Source: Niabella beijingensis
GTDB taxonomy: Bacteria > Bacteroidota > Bacteroidia > Chitinophagales > Chitinophagaceae
Direction: 5' to 3'
DNA: 64,000 nucleotides
NCBI RefSeq assembly: GCF_020034665.1
Contig: NZ_JAIQDI010000001.1
Coordinates: forward strand, 2,294,001 to 2,358,000
How positions within the stretch are numbered: the first letter of the stretch is position 1; every line of letters starts with the position of its first letter. Below, one piece after another: positions 8,772 through 17,788 of the stretch. The notes under the pieces are model-generated. The model searched no databases. It worked only from the letters and a program-made list of their open reading frames with translations, and had not been told where the DNA came from. The position numbers and the translations under genes are program-made.

Positions 8772-8936
8772 TTAAAATTTTCACCTCCTGTAAAAGCATA
8801 AAACATTAATTTTTTCTTCGCAGCTGTTCCCGGTTCTGTCACCGGATCACAGGTTCATACTGTCTGCCCGGTCTTACATGGCATGCTTATTGGTGGTTAT
8901 AAACGAATGTATTTCAACAGACCATAACCATTTTTA

Positions 8937-8947
8937 TACTATTGGTA
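8937..8947. promoter_or_regulatory. Half-site related to the locus operator
   Basis: TACTATTGGTA occurs about 100 bp upstream of the glucan synthase gene and equals one end of the 21-bp inverted repeat at 31331-31351 read on the opposite strand (11 of 11 bases). The second half-site is not conserved. The rest of the 273-bp gap between 8772 and 9044 shows no gene or RNA that I recognise. Confidence 0.35.
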
Positions 8948-9044
8948 CTGAAAAATCGTTGGTTTTATCCTACCCTTCTACAGGATAAAAAAATTAACTT
9001 TATACGTACGATTTCAGGTCTGTAATCTTATATCAGGAATTGCT

Positions 9045-12000
9045 ATGAAAATTTCGAAGCCCGTAGATGACTTTGTGGTGCGCATGCGCGAATTTTTTAC
9101 AGGAGAGACCCTCCCTGAATTTCAAAAAGAAGAGCCCTTCCGGCTTGAGTTGTTCAGTCATGACCAGATGCAGCAGCACAGTATAAAGGTAGCCCGCTCG
9201 CATGTGGTTGCAGCTGGTCACCCACCCGATAAAGTGCTTCCCCGCCTGGATGACAACGAGGAAGTTATTTCAAAAGTCTATGAGCTGCTGAACGACGCCG
9301 TAAGCGCCAAGCAGCCCATTGCCCCGGCCAGTGAATGGTTTCTGGATAATTATTACCTGATCAAGGAGCAGATCGCGCTGGGAAGGACCCATTTACCAAA
9401 GGGCTACAGCGAAACCCTGCCCATACTGGCAAAAGGCCGGTCGGCCGGATTTCCGCGGGTATATGATATCGCCCTGGAACTGATCGCCCACAGCGATGGA
9501 CATATCAGCATCGCCACGCTTTCCGCATTTATCGATTCTTATCAGACCGTGACCCGCCTGACCCTGGGCGAGCTCTGGGCCATTCCCATTATGCTGCGGC
9601 TCGCTATTATAGAGAACATCCGGCGCATTGCCTCGCGTGTGGCAGTGGACCAGCTGGATAAGAACGTCGCCTTTTACTGGTCGGAACAGCTGCTGGAAAC
9701 CGCGCAGCAAAACCCGCGTGACATCATCATTCTTATCGCGGAAATGGCCAAATCCAGGCTGCGGCTGGACAGTGCCTTTGTTGCAGAATTCATCCGGCGG
9801 CTCCAGGGCAAGGGCCAGGGGCTTGCGCTACCGCTGACCTGGCTGGAAGAACGGCTGGCCGAAACCGGGAACTCCTCCGTTGAACTGGTAAATACTGAAA
9901 ACCAGAAACAGGCCACTGACCAGGTTTCCATCCGGAATTCCATCGAAAGTATCCGGCTGATCAAAAGCACGGATTGGCGCTCGTTCGTTGAGGAAGTAAG
10001 TATTGTTGAAAAAATACTGAATACGGATATTGATGACGTTTACGGGCAAATGGATTTTATTACCCGCGACCGTTACCGTCATATTGTGGAATGGGTTGGA
10101 AAAAACAGTGCCCTGGAAGAATACCAGGTAGCCCAGCTGGCCATTGATATGGCAAAAGAGAGCGCCGCAAAAAATGAACCGGTCAGAAAGCATCATGTGG
10201 GGTATTTTCTTGTTGATGAAAAAGGACAGCAGCTTCTTATAAAGCGGTCAGGGATGCGGATCACCGCCCGGCACCGGTTTAAAAACCTGCTGAAATACAA
10301 CCGGCTGCTTTCCTATGTGGGCTCTGCGCTGCTGCTCACCTTTGTTTTAAGCTGCTGGGCCGCTTTTTATACATACCGGCATGGCGCGGGGATCTACTGG
10401 CCCTTGCTGTTCGGCCTTTGTTGTTTTATTGCGCTCAGTCAGGTCATCATTATCCTGATCAACTGGGCTGCCACGCTGCTGGTAAAGCCCCGCCCCCTTC
10501 CCAAAATGGATTATTCGGAGGGCATTCCCGAAACACAATGCACGCTGGTGGCCGTTCCCAGCATGCTCACCAGTGAAAAGGCCGTTGAAGAGCTGGCAGA
10601 TGAACTCGAAGTGCGGTACCTCGCCAACCTGGAAGAACATCTCTATTTCGCTTTACTTACCGACTTTACCGATGCCCCGCAGGAAACGATGCCAGGCGAT
10701 GATGCCCTGCTGACTTATGCAAAAAAAAGGATCGAAGCACTGAACCACCATTATGTAAAAGAGGAAAACGGCGGAAGCAAATTTTTTCTTTTTCACCGGC
10801 CGAGAAAATGGAATGAACGGGAAAAGATCTGGATGGGACAGGAACGGAAACGGGGCAAACTGGCTGAACTGAACAGCTTTTTAAGAGATACCGGGCATCA
10901 TAATTTTGCAGCTGTTACCGGTGATACATCCTCACTCAAACAGATCCGGTATGTAATTACCCTTGATGCTGATACCCAGCTGCCGCGCGAAGCCGCCTGG
11001 AAGCTGGTGGCCACCATGGCCCATCCCTTAAACAAGGCCGTGCTGAATACCCAGGGTTGTCGTGTAATAGACGGGTATGGAATATTGCAGCCCCGTACCG
11101 CCGTCAGCATACCCCGCAGCAACAGCAGTTTTTACGCAAAAATGCACAGCAACGATTCGGGTCTTGACCCCTATACCCGGCTGGTGTCTGATGTATACCA
11201 GGATCTTTTTTCAGAGGGCTCTTTTGTCGGGAAAGGGATCTATGATATTGATGTTTTTGAACAGGTGCTTGGTAATACCTTCCCCCCTAACCGTATTTTA
11301 AGTCATGACCTGCTGGAAGGCTCCTATGTCCGCTCGGGCCTTGTTACCGATGTGGAATTATTCGAGGAGTATCCAGACACTTACTGGTCGGATATAAGCC
11401 GCCGCCACCGTTGGATACGGGGCGACTGGCAGATCGCCAGCTGGGGCACGCCGTTTGTGCCGGGAAAGGAAAACCGGCTGCACAGGAATTTTATTTCCAG
11501 TTTATCCCGGTGGAAAATATGGGACAATATCCGCAGAAGCCTGGTTGCGCCGGCCATGATCGCTTTTTTAATAGCCGGCTGGGCCTTTGTACCCAATGCA
11601 CAGCTCTGGACCCTGTTGTTCCTTGCGGCCTGGCTGCTGCCGCTTATCGCCACCACTACCTGGCAACTGTTTCATAAACCCGAAAGCATGCACTGGCGGG
11701 CGCATTTTTCCGAACTAAAAGACAATGCAATCACCAGTCTTATACATATTCTGTTCAATATTATCTGCCTGCCCTTTGAAGCAGTAAAAAACCTTGATGC
11801 CATTTTCAGGGCCAACTGGCGCATGCTGATCTCTCACCGGCGGCTGTTACAGTGGACGCCATCCAAACAATCCGGCAGCCGGCAGAAGAATATCTTACAG
11901 GCCTATGCCTACATGTGGCCTTCGGTACTGCTGCCCGCGGGCATCGCTGTTTTGCTGGCTGTTCTTAACCCCGAGGCCTTTTGGGTGGCCGGTCCCATAC

Positions 12001-15000
12001 TGGCGGCCTGGCTGCTGGCGCCATTTGTAGCCTGGAACATAAGCCGGCCCTCTGCTAAAAAGGTGGTATCCCTTTCCGCAAGGAATCTTGACACCCTTCA
12101 TTGTTATGCACGCAAGACCTGGGCGTATTTTGAAGACTTTGTAACAGAAGAAGACAACTGGCTGGCACCGGATAACTACCAGGAACATCCCATCGAGTCA
12201 CTGGCACACCGTACCTCTCCTACCAATATCGGGCTGGCATTGCTTTCCAATCTCTCGGCCTATGATTTCGGCTACTTATCCATCAATAAACTGACGGAAC
12301 GTACGTATAAGACCTTTGAGTCCTTATCGGCACTGGAACGTTATAAAGGCCATTTTTATAACTGGTACGATACCGTTTCGCTGGTGCCGCTGCAACCCAA
12401 GTATGTTTCTACGGTAGACAGCGGTAATTTTATTGCCTCCCTGATCCTGCTCCGGCAGGGACTTGATGAAATCCGGCAGGAAAAATTATTCAAGGTGCAA
12501 CATATCAGCGGACTTCAGGATACATTATCCGTGATCAAAAGCCTGCTCAATAAAAAAAATCCACCGGAGCTCAGCCAGCTTATTAAAGCTACCGCTAATC
12601 TCAAAGCCGCTTTTCCGCTTCCCTTGCATGAGCTGTTGCAGCAGCTGGACTCCTTGCAGAAGGCCACAACCGCCTTAAAGGCCGGCAGCGATGCGTCCGG
12701 CCAGGCAGACGTGCAGCACTGGATCGAACGCCTGGAGATGCAGCTGACGGATGGCATTGCGTGCATCCGCATGTTCTGCCCCTGGGTGACCGCACTTCCT
12801 GTTGGTCCCCGGCTTACAAGGCTGCACCTGCTTCATGAGATCCCCTCCCTTAATAATATACTGGAATTTCAGCTCGTATTGCCCCAGCAGATCGCAGCAT
12901 ACCTGGAAACCGCCACGGACCCTTCGGAAACCGGGCAGCTGCACCTGCTGAAAAAAAACCTGCACACGGGAGTTGCCCAGACAGAAAGCTTCCTGGCGGG
13001 TGTGGAAAAGATGAAGCAAAGCTGTGTTGATTTCGCAACAGTCGATTATGATTTCCTCTATAACAAATCCCAGAACCTTTTTCATATCGGCTACAACGTA
13101 AGTGAAGATGCCGCAGATAAAAGCTATTATGATATGCTGGCATCAGAGGCACGCCTGGGTATTTTTGCAGCCATTGCGCAGGGTAAGATCCCACAAACGG
13201 CCTGGTTTACCCTAGGACGGCTGGTTACCAACCTCGGAAACAATCCGGTACTGTTATCCTGGAGCGGCTCTATGTTCGAATACCTGATGCCGCAGTTACT
13301 GATGCCCTCTTACGAAAATACGTTGCTGGACCGCAGCAACAAAGGTGCTGTTAAGAACCAGATCGAATATGGCAACAAGAACAATGTTCCCTGGGGTATT
13401 TCGGAATCGGGCTACAACCTGGTGGATACCAGTCTGCATTACCAGTACCAGTCGTTCGGGATACCCGGCCTGGGTTTAAAACGAGGGCTGGCCAATGATC
13501 TTGTCATTGCACCTTATGCCACCATGATGGCATTGATGGTTGATCCCGCGGAAGCCGTGGATAACCTCCGGACCCTTTCCCAGAAAGGGTTTGAAGGTCG
13601 TTATGGTTTTTATGAGGCCATCGATTATACCCCCTCACGCATGCCGCGCGGTCAGTCGTATGCCATTATAAAATCCTTTATGGTACACCATCAGGGAATG
13701 AGCTTTCTTTCCATGGCTTACCTGTTGCTTGGCAAAAAAATGCAGGACCGCTTTATAAAAGATCCGCAGTTCCAGTCGGCACTGCTGCTGTTACAGGAGA
13801 AAGCGCCGCGTTCCACCAACTTTTACGAGCATACGGAAGATGCGATCAACCGGCAAACCATCTCCCATGAATCGCACATGCGGGTGCTCACCACCCCCAA
13901 TACACCGGTACCGGAGATACAGCTGCTTTCCAACGGAAGGTATTCCCTGATGATCAGCAACAGCGGAGGCAGTTACAGCCGGTGGAAGGGTATCGCATTA
14001 AACCGCTGGCGGGAAGATACCACTCGGGATAACTGGGGAATTTTTTGTTACATCAAAGATCTGAGCTCCGGGCATTTCTGGTCCAATACACATCAGCCTG
14101 CCTTAAAAAAAAGCAAATCCTATGAAACGGTTTTTTCACAGGGTCATGTGGTTTTCCGCCGGGTGGATGATGGATTTGAAACAAAAACCGATGTGGTCAT
14201 TTCCCCGGAAGATGACGTGGAGATCCGGCGCATCCGCATCACCAACCGGTCGGCCTCTTCAAAAACCATCGAGGTCACCAGTTTTGGTGAAGTGGTGCTC
14301 ACCGATCCTGCTGCAGATGAAGCACATCCGGCCTTCAGCAATTTATTTGTACAAACGGAAATTGATGAAAGCATGGGTGCAATTCTTTGTTCGAGAAGAC
14401 CACGGGCCAAACAGGAAACACTCCCCTGGATGTTCCATACACTGATGTTGTACGGGGCAAAAAGCGAGTCAGTTTCTTATGAAACAGACCGGATGCGGTT
14501 TGTAGGGCGCGGGCAATCCATAACCACCCCCGCCGCACTGCAGCAGGATGGTCCGTTATCCGGAACAAAGGGATCGGTACTCGATCCTGTTGTTGCCGTC
14601 CGGCACCGGATCATATTAAAAGCCCGGCAGACGGTAACATTTGATCTGGTAATGGGCATCGGCGAATCGAAGGAGATCTGTATGGGACTGCTCGCCAAAT
14701 ACCAGGACCGCTATATCAAGAACAGGGTATTTGAACTGGCCTGGACCCACAGCCAGGTACTGTTGCGGCAGATCAATGCCACAGAAGTGGAGGCACAGCT
14801 GTTTAATGCCATCGCCGGTTCTATTATCTATGCCAATAATAGCTTCCGGGCCGAGCCCTCCGTTATCGAAAGTAATTTAAAGGGACAGGCAGGGCTTTGG
14901 GGCTATGCTATATCCGGCGACCTGCCGATCGTACTGGTGCGCATCAAGGACAGCTCCAATATCGATCTTGTAAAACAACTGATCAAGGCACACTCCTACT

Positions 15001-17732
15001 GGTCGTTAAAAGGACTCCGGGTCGACCTCATGATCTGGAACGATGATTTCGGATCCTACCGACAGGTATTCCAGGACCAGGTGATCGGGTTCATCACTGC
15101 CACCAGCGGTGGTGTGCTGGATCAGCCCGGAGGTATTTTTGTGAGGGCCGGCGACCAGATCTCCAATGAAGACCGGATCCTTTTTCAAACCGTTGCCCGC
15201 CTGGTCTTTGATGACGACAGGGGTACCCTGGCAGAACAGGTGCTGAAAAAGAAGACCACCAAAGGACTTCCCGAGCCCCTGCAGGTAACCGCAAAATCCG
15301 CGCGCATCATCCAGGAACAGGGCGTGACACTGCCCAACTACCTGCAGTTCAACAACGGCACCGGTGGCTTTACCCGCGATGGAAAAGAGTATATCCTCCT
15401 TTCAGATCAACAGCAAAAATCACCTGCTCCCTGGTGCAATATCATTGCCAATAAAGAAATCGGATCGATGCTGTCTGAAAGCGGATCCGCCTATACCTGG
15501 GTCGACAATGCCCAGGCCTTCCGCCTTACCCCCTGGCAGAATGATCCCGTCTCCGACCGCTGCGGCGAAGCCTATTACATCCGCGATGAAGCATCCGGCA
15601 ATTACTGGTCGCCCACACCATTACCCGCTCCGGACAAACAACCCTATCTCACCCGGCATGGATTTGGTTATTCAGTATACGAACATAGCAGCAATGGGAT
15701 TTCATCCGAAATATGGACCTATGTAGACCGTGACCTGCCGGTAAAATATGTTGTTTTAAAACTCCGGAACCTTTCCGGCAATGAACGCAGCCTTTCGGTG
15801 ACCGGCTATGTGGAATGGGTACTGGGCGATCTTGCTCACAAAAACAAAATGTTCGTGGTTGCGGATAAAGATCAGCAGACAAAAATACTATTTGCCCGCA
15901 ACCGTTACAATTCGGCTTTTGCAGAAAAGGTTGCTTTTTTTGATACAGACAGTAATGAAAAAACATTTACCTGCAACCGCACAGAGTTCATTGGAAGGAA
16001 CGGCACCCTAAGCAACCCCGAAGCACTTTCAAGAAAACAACTGTCCGGAAGATCGGGCGCCGGTCTTGATCCCTGCACAGCATTGCAGGTAATGATGCAG
16101 CTTGCCCCGGACGAAGAAAAAGAGATCATTTTCCGGATCGGTGCCGGTAAGAATGAACAGGAAACCCGGCAGCTCGCAACCACCGTAAAAGGGAGTGCCT
16201 TTGCGCATGAAGCATTATCGAAGGTACATGATCAATGGAACCAGGTACTGGGCGCGGTTTTTGTAAAAACACCGGACGAGGCCATGAATGTAATGACCAA
16301 CGGCTGGTGGCTGTACCAGACCCTGGCCAGCCGTATCTGGGGAAGAAGCGGCTTCTATCAGTCCGGCGGTGCCTTTGGCTTCCGCGATCAGCTGCAGGAC
16401 GTGCTGGCGCTGATGCATACCGCTCCCGAGATCACAAGAGAGCAGTTGCTCCTCGCTGCTTCCCGCCAGTTCAGGGAGGGAGATGTGCAGCACTGGTGGC
16501 ACCCGCCCACCGGCCGCGGGGTGCGCACCACCTGCTCGGATGACTACCTCTGGCTTCCCTATGTTACCTCACGGTATATCATTGCCACGGGTGATAAGGA
16601 AATACTGAATGAGTATATATCGTTCATCGACGGGCGGCCGCTGCGGCCGGATGAGGAATCCTATTATGATCTTCCGGTATTCCTGAATCACTGGGAAACC
16701 TTATACAACCACTGCAAGTATGCCATCCGCTACGGATTAAAATTCGGACAGCATGGATTGCCACTGATCGGATCCGGCGACTGGAATGACGGCATGGACA
16801 AAGTAGGTGAACATGGAAAAGGCGAAAGCGTATGGCTGGCATTCTTCCTTTATGATGTGCTCACGCATTTTGCCACCATCGCTGAAGCCTACGGCGATAA
16901 GGATTTTACAACGCTGTGCCATACGGAAGCTGAAAAACTGAAAGATAACATTCATGAGAACGGCTGGGATGGCGGATGGTACCGTCGTGCTTATTTTGAT
17001 GACGGCACCCCCTTGGGATCCGCATCCAATGAAGAGTGTAAGATCGATTCCATTTCCCAGAGCTGGTCGCTGTTATCCGGTGGCGGCGAGCCTGAACGGA
17101 GTTTGCAGGGAATGACTGCATTGAACGAGCATCTGGTGGACCGGCAGAACAAGATCATCAAGCTGCTTACACCCCCGTTTGATAAATCGGATCTGTATCC
17201 CGGCTATATCAAGGGCTATGTGCCCGGCGTGCGGGAAAACGGAGGACAATACACCCACGCCGCCATCTGGACGATCATGGCATTCGCTGCGCTGAAAGAC
17301 AAGGAGCGGGTATGGGAATTGTTTTCCATGGTCAACCCCGTCAATCATGCACATACGCCGCAAGATGTTGAAAAATATAAAGTGGAACCCTATGTAATGG
17401 CTGCAGATGTTTACGGTGCACCTCCCCACGAAGGACGCGGCGGATGGACCTGGTACACCGGTTCCGCAGGGTGGACTTATCAGCTGGCAGTCGGATCCAT
17501 CCTGGGCTTGCACCGGGAAGGGGATCGTCTTTATCTCAATCCTTGTATCCCCGATGAATGGGAAGGCTATGAGATCCGGTACCGGTTCGGACAAACCTTT
17601 TATTTCCTTTACATAAAAAACAGGAACAAGGATGGAAACATCCGCTTTGTTGAGAACGGGCAGCTCTTAAACGAAGGTTATATCACGCTTCAGGATGACG
17701 GAACAGAGCACCATATAGAAGCGCAGTTATAA
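9045..17732 (+). CDS. Cyclic beta-1,2-glucan synthase-type protein (GT84-GH94)
   Basis: At 2895 residues this is the size of NdvB/Cgs enzymes, which make cyclic beta-1,2-glucan from UDP-glucose at the inner membrane by initiation, elongation, cyclization and phosphorolytic length control. A membrane pair lies near residues 420-475. It is followed by a GT84 glycosyltransferase with the DAD motif in ITLDADTQLP (about 638) and HRWIRGDWQ (about 786). Further membrane segments span about 830-1000. A glycoamylase-like cyclization domain comes next (SPTNIGLALLSNLSAYDFGY near 1056). Then there are two GH94-type beta-sandwich units (about 1616 and 2096) and the GH94 catalytic barrel with GFRDQLQD (near 2445) and GSGDWNDGMDK (about 2576). 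No truncation is visible. NdvB is best known from alphaproteobacteria, where the product acts in osmoadaptation and host interaction. Confidence 0.92.
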   Translation: MKISKPVDDFVVRMREFFTGETLPEFQKEEPFRLELFSHDQMQQHSIKVARSHVVAAGHPPDKVLPRLDDNEEVISKVYELLNDAVSAKQPIAPASEWFLDNYYLIKEQIALGRTHLPKGYSETLPILAKGRSAGFPRVYDIALELIAHSDGHISIATLSAFIDSYQTVTRLTLGELWAIPIMLRLAIIENIRRIASRVAVDQLDKNVAFYWSEQLLETAQQNPRDIIILIAEMAKSRLRLDSAFVAEFIRRLQGKGQGLALPLTWLEERLAETGNSSVELVNTENQKQATDQVSIRNSIESIRLIKSTDWRSFVEEVSIVEKILNTDIDDVYGQMDFITRDRYRHIVEWVGKNSALEEYQVAQLAIDMAKESAAKNEPVRKHHVGYFLVDEKGQQLLIKRSGMRITARHRFKNLLKYNRLLSYVGSALLLTFVLSCWAAFYTYRHGAGIYWPLLFGLCCFIALSQVIIILINWAATLLVKPRPLPKMDYSEGIPETQCTLVAVPSMLTSEKAVEELADELEVRYLANLEEHLYFALLTDFTDAPQETMPGDDALLTYAKKRIEALNHHYVKEENGGSKFFLFHRPRKWNEREKIWMGQERKRGKLAELNSFLRDTGHHNFAAVTGDTSSLKQIRYVITLDADTQLPREAAWKLVATMAHPLNKAVLNTQGCRVIDGYGILQPRTAVSIPRSNSSFYAKMHSNDSGLDPYTRLVSDVYQDLFSEGSFVGKGIYDIDVFEQVLGNTFPPNRILSHDLLEGSYVRSGLVTDVELFEEYPDTYWSDISRRHRWIRGDWQIASWGTPFVPGKENRLHRNFISSLSRWKIWDNIRRSLVAPAMIAFLIAGWAFVPNAQLWTLLFLAAWLLPLIATTTWQLFHKPESMHWRAHFSELKDNAITSLIHILFNIICLPFEAVKNLDAIFRANWRMLISHRRLLQWTPSKQSGSRQKNILQAYAYMWPSVLLPAGIAVLLAVLNPEAFWVAGPILAAWLLAPFVAWNISRPSAKKVVSLSARNLDTLHCYARKTWAYFEDFVTEEDNWLAPDNYQEHPIESLAHRTSPTNIGLALLSNLSAYDFGYLSINKLTERTYKTFESLSALERYKGHFYNWYDTVSLVPLQPKYVSTVDSGNFIASLILLRQGLDEIRQEKLFKVQHISGLQDTLSVIKSLLNKKNPPELSQLIKATANLKAAFPLPLHELLQQLDSLQKATTALKAGSDASGQADVQHWIERLEMQLTDGIACIRMFCPWVTALPVGPRLTRLHLLHEIPSLNNILEFQLVLPQQIAAYLETATDPSETGQLHLLKKNLHTGVAQTESFLAGVEKMKQSCVDFATVDYDFLYNKSQNLFHIGYNVSEDAADKSYYDMLASEARLGIFAAIAQGKIPQTAWFTLGRLVTNLGNNPVLLSWSGSMFEYLMPQLLMPSYENTLLDRSNKGAVKNQIEYGNKNNVPWGISESGYNLVDTSLHYQYQSFGIPGLGLKRGLANDLVIAPYATMMALMVDPAEAVDNLRTLSQKGFEGRYGFYEAIDYTPSRMPRGQSYAIIKSFMVHHQGMSFLSMAYLLLGKKMQDRFIKDPQFQSALLLLQEKAPRSTNFYEHTEDAINRQTISHESHMRVLTTPNTPVPEIQLLSNGRYSLMISNSGGSYSRWKGIALNRWREDTTRDNWGIFCYIKDLSSGHFWSNTHQPALKKSKSYETVFSQGHVVFRRVDDGFETKTDVVISPEDDVEIRRIRITNRSASSKTIEVTSFGEVVLTDPAADEAHPAFSNLFVQTEIDESMGAILCSRRPRAKQETLPWMFHTLMLYGAKSESVSYETDRMRFVGRGQSITTPAALQQDGPLSGTKGSVLDPVVAVRHRIILKARQTVTFDLVMGIGESKEICMGLLAKYQDRYIKNRVFELAWTHSQVLLRQINATEVEAQLFNAIAGSIIYANNSFRAEPSVIESNLKGQAGLWGYAISGDLPIVLVRIKDSSNIDLVKQLIKAHSYWSLKGLRVDLMIWNDDFGSYRQVFQDQVIGFITATSGGVLDQPGGIFVRAGDQISNEDRILFQTVARLVFDDDRGTLAEQVLKKKTTKGLPEPLQVTAKSARIIQEQGVTLPNYLQFNNGTGGFTRDGKEYILLSDQQQKSPAPWCNIIANKEIGSMLSESGSAYTWVDNAQAFRLTPWQNDPVSDRCGEAYYIRDEASGNYWSPTPLPAPDKQPYLTRHGFGYSVYEHSSNGISSEIWTYVDRDLPVKYVVLKLRNLSGNERSLSVTGYVEWVLGDLAHKNKMFVVADKDQQTKILFARNRYNSAFAEKVAFFDTDSNEKTFTCNRTEFIGRNGTLSNPEALSRKQLSGRSGAGLDPCTALQVMMQLAPDEEKEIIFRIGAGKNEQETRQLATTVKGSAFAHEALSKVHDQWNQVLGAVFVKTPDEAMNVMTNGWWLYQTLASRIWGRSGFYQSGGAFGFRDQLQDVLALMHTAPEITREQLLLAASRQFREGDVQHWWHPPTGRGVRTTCSDDYLWLPYVTSRYIIATGDKEILNEYISFIDGRPLRPDEESYYDLPVFLNHWETLYNHCKYAIRYGLKFGQHGLPLIGSGDWNDGMDKVGEHGKGESVWLAFFLYDVLTHFATIAEAYGDKDFTTLCHTEAEKLKDNIHENGWDGGWYRRAYFDDGTPLGSASNEECKIDSISQSWSLLSGGGEPERSLQGMTALNEHLVDRQNKIIKLLTPPFDKSDLYPGYIKGYVPGVRENGGQYTHAAIWTIMAFAALKDKERVWELFSMVNPVNHAHTPQDVEKYKVEPYVMAADVYGAPPHEGRGGWTWYTGSAGWTYQLAVGSILGLHREGDRLYLNPCIPDEWEGYEIRYRFGQTFYFLYIKNRNKDGNIRFVENGQLLNEGYITLQDDGTEHHIEAQL

Positions 17733-17750
17733 CAGGCAGATAAACACATC

Positions 17751-17785
17751 GCAGTGCGCCGATTGCTTCCGGCACGGCGCACTGC
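17751..17785. terminator. Bidirectional hairpin terminator
   Basis: GCAGTGCGCCG (17751-17761) and CGGCGCACTGC (17775-17785) form a perfect 11-bp stem with a 13-nt loop. It sits exactly in the 56-bp gap between the convergent glucan synthase and GH95 genes. T-runs are weak on both sides. Confidence 0.65.
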
Positions 17786-17788
17786 CTG

